NCBI GenBank assembly: GCA_035626395.1
Contig: DASPNR010000042.1
Span: 536,484-600,483, forward strand
Direction of reading: 5' to 3'
Length of the DNA: 64,000 nt
DNA from: Candidatus Limnocylindrales bacterium
GTDB lineage: Bacteria > Desulfobacterota > Binatia > UBA1149 > CAITLU01
Shown: one piece after another, positions 59,853-64,000 of the stretch
How the letters are laid out: the number at the start of each line of letters is the position of its first letter
Numbering within the stretch: position 1 is the stretch's first letter
Notes under the pieces: model-generated
Told to the model about the DNA's origin: nothing
Database searches by the model: none
What the model saw: only the letters and a program-made list of their open reading frames with translations
Program-made: the position numbers and the translations under genes

Positions 59853-61576
59853 GCGAGACCGGACCGCGTCTCGTCCATTCGGCCGCCGGCTCGCTGCGAC
59901 CGCCCGAGCACGACCTGGAGTATCCGAATCATGAAGATGGCATGACGCTCGGCCACGGTCGCGAGCGCCGGCATTTCGCCGCCGACGTCGTCATCGTCGG
60001 CAGCGGCGCCGGCGGCGCACCGGCTGCGCGTCTTCTGCGGGAAGCCGGCTACGACGTGCTGATGATCGAGGAGGGCGGCCTGCACCGCACCGAGACGTTC
60101 CGAACCGATCCGCTCCCCTCCTTGCAGCGCCTCTACCGCGATGCCGGCACGAGCTCGATCATGGGCCGGCCGCCCATCATGTTCGCCGAAGGTCGCTGCG
60201 TCGGCGGCTCCACCGTCATCAACGGCGGCATGTCCTGGCGCACGCCCGAGCGCGTGCTCGAGCAGTGGAGCGGCGAGTTCGGTCTGGAGCAGACCGATCC
60301 GGCGTCGATGGCGCGCCATTTCGAGGAAGCGCAGCGCATCCTGCACGTCGAGCACCAGCACGAAGACACGCTGGGGCGCAACGACGCGTTGTTCGTCGCC
60401 GGCGCGCGAAAGCTCGGATGGCGCGTCGAGAACAACCCGCGCAACATGCACCGCTGCGTCGGCCTCAACAACTGCGGCCTCGGCTGCCCGACCGGCGCCA
60501 AGCGCTCGATGCTCGTCACCGAGATCCCGCGGGCGTTGACGGCCGGGACGCGGCTGCTCAGTCACGCCAAGGTCGATCGCATCCGCTTTCGCGGCGGCCG
60601 CGCGGTCGGCGTGCGCGGCCACTTCGTCGACGAGCGCGGCCGTGCCAAGAACAGCGGCGGACGGCGCCTCGGCAGGTTCGAGGTCGAGGCGGACCTGGTC
60701 GTGCTCGCCGCGGGCGCGCGCCACACGCCCGGCATTCTCATGCGCAGTCTGATCTTCGGCGGCCAGGTCGGACGCAACCTGCACACGCATCCCAACGCCA
60801 AGGTCGTCGGCGTCTTCGAAGAGAAGGTCAACGCCTGGATCGGGGCGCATCAGGCGCACCAGATCCATCAGTTTCTCGAGGAAGGCGTGCTCCTGGCCTA
60901 CGCCGGCGTTCCGCCTGGCATCCTCGCCACCGGCATTCCCGGCTTCGGCCGCGAGCACGGCGAGCGCATGGCGCTCTACAACCACATGATGGCCGCCGGA
61001 TGTCTCGTCGAGGACACCGGTGTCGGGCGCGTGGTCCTCGGGCCGGACCTGCAGCCGTGGATGACTTTCCAGCTTTCGCCGAAGGACGTCGAAACGGTGC
61101 ATCGCGGCGTGCGGCTGGCGGCCGAGCAGATGTTCGCCGCCGGCGCGCGCTCGGTGCTGCTGCCGTTCGGCGACCTGCCCGAGCTGCACGGTCCCGATGA
61201 CCTCGTGCAGATCGACCGCCGGCCGCGCAAGCGGCACAACATCGAGCTGATGACGGTGCACATCATGAGCAGCACGCGCATGTCGCGCGACAAGCGCGGC
61301 GGCGTCGTCGACGCGTGGGGACACGTGCACGGTGTCGAAGGGCTTGCCATTGCCGACGCCGGCATCATTCCCTCTTCGATTGGCGTCAATCCGATGGAGA
61401 CGATCGTGGCGCTGTCGCTGCGATGCGCGGAGCGATGGGCCGAGGAGCTGGGTCGGCGCCGCATGCGCAGTCCGGTGGCCTCTGCGCCGGCATCGCCGGC
61501 GGCGGCATCGGGGCCGCACGCGGACGGCACCGAACAGGCCGGCGCTGCGGCGTCGATGGTGCCTGCCTCGGTCTGA
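59849..61576 (+). CDS. GMC-family FAD oxidoreductase (long-chain alcohol/cholesterol-oxidase-like)
   Basis: This 575-residue enzyme has the FAD Rossmann motif DVVIVGSGAGGAPAARLL (about residues 45-62), a GMC signature VGGSTVINGGMSWRTP, the Cys-rich block NNCGLGCPTGAKRSML, and a C-terminal GMC motif with the catalytic His region in VHIMSSTRMSRD and GLAIADAGIIPSSIGVNP. It probably oxidises alcohols to aldehydes, or sterols, passing electrons to an acceptor. The NNCGLGCPTGAK block resembles long-chain alcohol oxidases. It overlaps the small partner gene by four bases and is followed by an acyltransferase-like gene. Surface polarity suggests a cytoplasmic or membrane-associated protein; no signal peptide is seen. 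Confidence 0.9.
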   Translation: MSETGPRLVHSAAGSLRPPEHDLEYPNHEDGMTLGHGRERRHFAADVVIVGSGAGGAPAARLLREAGYDVLMIEEGGLHRTETFRTDPLPSLQRLYRDAGTSSIMGRPPIMFAEGRCVGGSTVINGGMSWRTPERVLEQWSGEFGLEQTDPASMARHFEEAQRILHVEHQHEDTLGRNDALFVAGARKLGWRVENNPRNMHRCVGLNNCGLGCPTGAKRSMLVTEIPRALTAGTRLLSHAKVDRIRFRGGRAVGVRGHFVDERGRAKNSGGRRLGRFEVEADLVVLAAGARHTPGILMRSLIFGGQVGRNLHTHPNAKVVGVFEEKVNAWIGAHQAHQIHQFLEEGVLLAYAGVPPGILATGIPGFGREHGERMALYNHMMAAGCLVEDTGVGRVVLGPDLQPWMTFQLSPKDVETVHRGVRLAAEQMFAAGARSVLLPFGDLPELHGPDDLVQIDRRPRKRHNIELMTVHIMSSTRMSRDKRGGVVDAWGHVHGVEGLAIADAGIIPSSIGVNPMETIVALSLRCAERWAEELGRRRMRSPVASAPASPAAASGPHADGTEQAGAAASMVPASV

Positions 61577-61608
61577 GCCACGAGACATTCGATCAAGGAG
61601 ACCTGGCG

Positions 61609-62454
61609 GTGCCGATCTTCGAGCGACCCGTGTTCGAGCGTCCTGACGGCGATTACGTCGGCGACATGCATCCGGTGCGACGCATCATGCCCTTCATCAT
61701 GCCGTCGCGGAACGAGTCGGCGGTGCTCTGCCGCGAGCAGGTGCTGGCGGGGCCGGCCAGGGCATTTCTGGAGGAACTCAACGCCCGCCGCCCGGCAGAT
61801 CGGCCGGCCACGATGTTCCATATGGTCCTGCGGGCGCTGGCGCTGGTGCTGCACGAGCGGCCGCGCGTCAATCGCTTCGTCGTCGGCGGGCGCTACTACC
61901 AGCGCCGGGGCGCGTGGCTGTCGTTCACCGGCAAGCGCGGCATGAGCGATGACGCGCCGATCTACACCGTCAAGCGCGAATTCCCGAAGGAAGAGACGTT
62001 CGAGCAGATGGTCGACGCGGTCTGGGACCGCCAGCTCTTCGGCCGCTCAGGGAAGGAAAGCGAGACCGACAAGGAGATCAGCCTTCTGCTGAAGATGCCG
62101 CCGGTGGTGCTGAAGTGGTTCGTGCGCATCGGGCGTCGCCTCAACGAGTGGAACCTCTTTCCGGCTTCCATGATCGCAACCGACCCGCTCTTCTCGAGCA
62201 TCTTCGTGGCCAACCTCGGCAGCGTCGGCATCGACGCCTGCTACCATCACAACTACGACTACGGCACCATCCCCGTCTTCGTCACGATGGGCCGCATCAA
62301 GATGACGCCCGTCGTCGATGAACACGGCAACGTCGTTGCTGCCGAAACTTTCGAGCTCAAGTACACCTACGACGAGCGCACCGAGGATGGCTTCTACGTG
62401 GCGCGCGGCCTCGAGTTCGTGAAGAGCTGTCTCGAGAACCCCGAGCGTCTCTGA
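61609..62454 (+). CDS. 2-oxoacid dehydrogenase E2-like acyltransferase domain protein with catalytic His replaced
   Basis: A 281-residue protein starts at GTG 61609, with AAGGAG eight bases upstream. It resembles the catalytic acyltransferase domain of E2 (dihydrolipoamide acyltransferase) proteins: PLFSSIFVANLGSVGIDACYHH and GTIPVFVTMGRIKMTP match the core barrel strands. The C-terminal motif is DERTEDGFYVARGLEF where active E2 proteins have DHRxxDG; the conserved His is Glu here while the Asp-Gly is kept. No lipoyl or E1/E3-binding domain is present. It therefore probably does not work as a true E2 and may be a specialised acyltransferase partner of the GMC enzyme. Confidence 0.82.
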   Translation: MPIFERPVFERPDGDYVGDMHPVRRIMPFIMPSRNESAVLCREQVLAGPARAFLEELNARRPADRPATMFHMVLRALALVLHERPRVNRFVVGGRYYQRRGAWLSFTGKRGMSDDAPIYTVKREFPKEETFEQMVDAVWDRQLFGRSGKESETDKEISLLLKMPPVVLKWFVRIGRRLNEWNLFPASMIATDPLFSSIFVANLGSVGIDACYHHNYDYGTIPVFVTMGRIKMTPVVDEHGNVVAAETFELKYTYDERTEDGFYVARGLEFVKSCLENPERL

Positions 62455-62455
62455 G

Positions 62456-62483
62456 GCCGGTGGCCGCGCGTAGCGCCACCGGC
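62456..62483 (+). terminator. terminator hairpin after the acyltransferase-like gene
   Basis: GCCGGTGGC (62456-62464) pairs perfectly with GCCACCGGC (62475-62483) and is followed by TTCGTT. It starts one base after the stop at 62454, making it a plausible intrinsic terminator with a short U-tract. Confidence 0.5.
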
Positions 62484-62610
62484 TTCGTTGCCCGTCCCGT
62501 GCTCGCCCCGGCGGGCCTCCAGCGCGCCTGCGCTGCGTGCGCGCCGAGCGCCTTGTCTCGGGACCACTCTTCCCCGGCCGACGGACCAGATCCTGACACC
62601 GACAGCAGGC

Positions 62611-62631
62611 GATGGCCGCCATGCGGCCATC
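62611..62631 (-). terminator. hairpin overlapping the stop of the SnoaL-like gene
   Basis: GATGGCCGC (62611-62619) and GCGGCCATC (62623-62631) form a perfect 9-bp stem with a three-base loop. It overlaps the stop codon at 62630. No U-tract follows on the minus strand, so terminator function is uncertain. Confidence 0.4.
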
Positions 62632-63043
62632 AATCGCGGGAGGACCATTCGCCGAGCACGCGCATCGTCTCCTCGAAATTGTAGATGTCCTCCTGATACG
62701 ACCACTGGTTGTCGCCCGCATACTCGCAGATCGAGACGCCGGAGAACTCGTAGAAGCTTCCGTCGGGGCGCTGGCCAGGCAGGCGGTTCCACCACTTGTA
62801 GACCAATCGATTACCGTCCACGCAGACCCATTCGATGGGGAAGGTCCAGCCCTTGCACCGTTCCATGATGGGCACGAGCCAGGCCAGGATGGCGTTGCGG
62901 CCGCGAAACGTTCCCTCGTGGTGCTCGACGTAGACGGCATCGTTCGTGAAGCACTGGCCGAAGCCTTCCCAGTCGTCGGCGTCCTGAAAGCTCATGCGAC
63001 GGGCGTGGGCAGCCATGATCTCTTCGCGCGAGTAGTCGCTCAT
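62630..63043 (-). CDS. SnoaL/NTF2-like small protein
   Basis: A 137-residue protein starts at ATG 63043; upstream open sequence is not used. The cone-fold SnoaL/NTF2-like pattern is visible: MAAHARRMSFQDADDWEGFGQCFTNDAVYVEHHEGTFRGRNAI in two pieces, then ERCKGWTFPIEWVCVDG and VYKWWNRLPGQRPDGSFYEF. The fold provides a hydrophobic pocket used in polyketide cyclases, limonene epoxide hydrolases and ketosteroid isomerases, but no catalytic set is recognisable. It is divergent from the sialidase-like gene at 63145 and convergent with the acyltransferase-like gene. Confidence 0.75.
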   Translation of the reverse strand: MSDYSREEIMAAHARRMSFQDADDWEGFGQCFTNDAVYVEHHEGTFRGRNAILAWLVPIMERCKGWTFPIEWVCVDGNRLVYKWWNRLPGQRPDGSFYEFSGVSICEYAGDNQWSYQEDIYNFEETMRVLGEWSSRD

Positions 63044-63144
63044 CTTACGGCTCCGGCCTCCTTGAAACGTCTTCCGCAGGCACCTAAGGTGCGGACGGCG
63101 CGCAATTTCTGCGATGCCCTCTTTCGGTCTTCGGGGGTTAGAAC

Positions 63145-64000
63145 ATGAATCCACGCCTTTTTCTCGTGGCCGCGCTGCTCGGCCTTCTCCTGCCCGCCAG
63201 CCAGGCGCTCGCACTGATCTCCTTTGGCGCGCCAGGCGCGCTCAACAGCACCGCCGCCGCCGACTCCGACGACCAGGCCAATGAGGACGTCGATGCCCAG
63301 CCCGATGTTGCGAGCGACGGCATCGCGACGTGGGTTTCCGTTTGGAGCTCGGACAACTCGCTGGGCGGAACGATCGGCGCCGACTCCGACATCCTCTTCG
63401 CCCGGTCTGCCGATGACGGCGCCACCTGGAGCAGCGCCTCCGCCCTGTTCAGCGGCGCAGCCACCGACGGCGTTGCTTCCGATACCGAGCCGCGGGTGGC
63501 GGCGAGCACGTCGGGCGTTTGGGTGGCGGTGTTCGCATCCACGACCAATCTGGCCGGGGGCAGCGGCGACCTCGACGTCTTCTTCTCCCGATCCACCGAC
63601 AACGGCGGAACGTGGAGCAACCCGGCCCGGCTCAACTCCGACGGCGCTTCGGACGGAATTCTCGACCAGGACTTCCAGCCCTCCATCGCCACCGACGGGG
63701 CCGGGAAATGGGTCGCCGTGTGGAAGCTGCAGGCGCTCGGCGGCCCCACCTTCAATCAGACCTACTACAGCGTCTCGACCAACAACGGGTTTTCCTGGTC
63801 GTCGCAGCTTCCGCTCGGCTCCCAACAGACGGCCAACATCGGGCTGGGGCAGGGCACGGACGTGGTGTTCAACGGGAGCGACTTCGTTGCGGTGTGGGGA
63901 AGCACCGACGACGTCAGCGGCAACGGCATCGACGGCGACATCCTCTACGCGATCATCGATGGCGGCACCCTGACCGCCGGGGCCGAGGGCGTGCTCAACA
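63145..64000 (+). CDS. secreted sialidase/BNR-like (Asp-box) protein, cut by window edge
   Basis: At least 285 residues, starting at ATG 63145 and open to the right edge. A signal peptide (FLVAALLGLLLPASQALA) is followed by a beta-propeller-like repeat unit: each repeat has an Asp-box, as in SADDGATWSSASALF, STDNGGTWSNPARL and STNNGFSWSSQLPL, with VAVW or WVSVW strands between. The family includes exo-alpha-sialidases and many non-enzymatic surface propellers. No sialidase Arg triad can be confirmed in the visible part. The repeats suggest a carbohydrate-binding or surface protein. Confidence 0.82.
   Translation, partial: MNPRLFLVAALLGLLLPASQALALISFGAPGALNSTAAADSDDQANEDVDAQPDVASDGIATWVSVWSSDNSLGGTIGADSDILFARSADDGATWSSASALFSGAATDGVASDTEPRVAASTSGVWVAVFASTTNLAGGSGDLDVFFSRSTDNGGTWSNPARLNSDGASDGILDQDFQPSIATDGAGKWVAVWKLQALGGPTFNQTYYSVSTNNGFSWSSQLPLGSQQTANIGLGQGTDVVFNGSDFVAVWGSTDDVSGNGIDGDILYAIIDGGTLTAGAEGVLN

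Overview
This is a GC-rich, gene-dense bacterial window with about 50 protein genes. No tRNA, rRNA, CRISPR array, integrase or complete insertion sequence was seen. Gene content points to a Gram-negative, environmental, lipid-degrading bacterium: outer-membrane beta-barrels, an RND efflux system, AsmA, lipoproteins and a Cys-rich EECDDGN-type repeat typical of Myxococcota and related uncultured 'deltaproteobacterial' lineages. Several predicted F420-dependent flavoenzymes and many acyl-CoA dehydrogenases would fit a lineage such as Candidatus Binatota. That placement is an inference from gene content, not a measurement.

Layout. 1-3396 is a minus-strand run (CorA-type channel, VanX-like D,D-dipeptidase lipoprotein, small secreted protein, FAD/NAD(P) reductase cut by the left edge). 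3538-10279 is mostly plus: a barrel-like protein, a lipoprotein, a GNAT enzyme, serine acetyltransferase, an acyl-CoA dehydrogenase with a lipocalin-like partner, and a DedA protein. 10292-15240 is a signalling block: a membrane histidine kinase facing a hybrid kinase plus a double-domain KaiC-like ATPase. 15691-18477 holds an acyl-CoA dehydrogenase and thioesterase II separated by a REP-like hairpin. 18586-24561 (minus) holds AsmA, a large secreted protein with copper-monooxygenase and haem-like motifs, and a MaoC hydratase. 24722-34887 mixes two LLM flavoenzymes, an acyl-CoA dehydrogenase, a methyltransferase, an alpha/beta hydrolase, a DUF255 thioredoxin-fold lipoprotein, a second membrane kinase and a three-gene overlapping run.

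34996-42251 is the most distinctive region: seven small outer-membrane barrel genes, six of them with a shared core motif, clearly a tandem paralogous expansion. 42375-47892 is a divergent beta-oxidation cluster (TetR regulator, type-2 enoyl-CoA hydratase, SDR dehydrogenase, then two dissimilar acyl-CoA dehydrogenases and a deazaflavin-dependent reductase), resembling steroid or branched side-chain catabolism. 47849-54646 is a complete RND tripartite efflux operon with a divergent TetR regulator and an AT-rich operator/promoter region. 54695-63043 holds a thiolase, a GST-like protein, a third LLM enzyme, a GMC oxidoreductase with a small upstream partner, an E2-acyltransferase-like protein whose catalytic His is replaced by Glu, and a SnoaL-like protein. 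The window ends inside a secreted sialidase-like (Asp-box) protein.

Taken together, the genes suggest import, modification and beta-oxidation of hydrophobic substrates, with F420- and flavin-dependent redox chemistry, efflux and envelope remodelling around it. Start sites are chosen from Shine-Dalgarno spacing and signal-peptide shape. In this GC-rich DNA very long antisense open frames overlie many true genes and were discarded.
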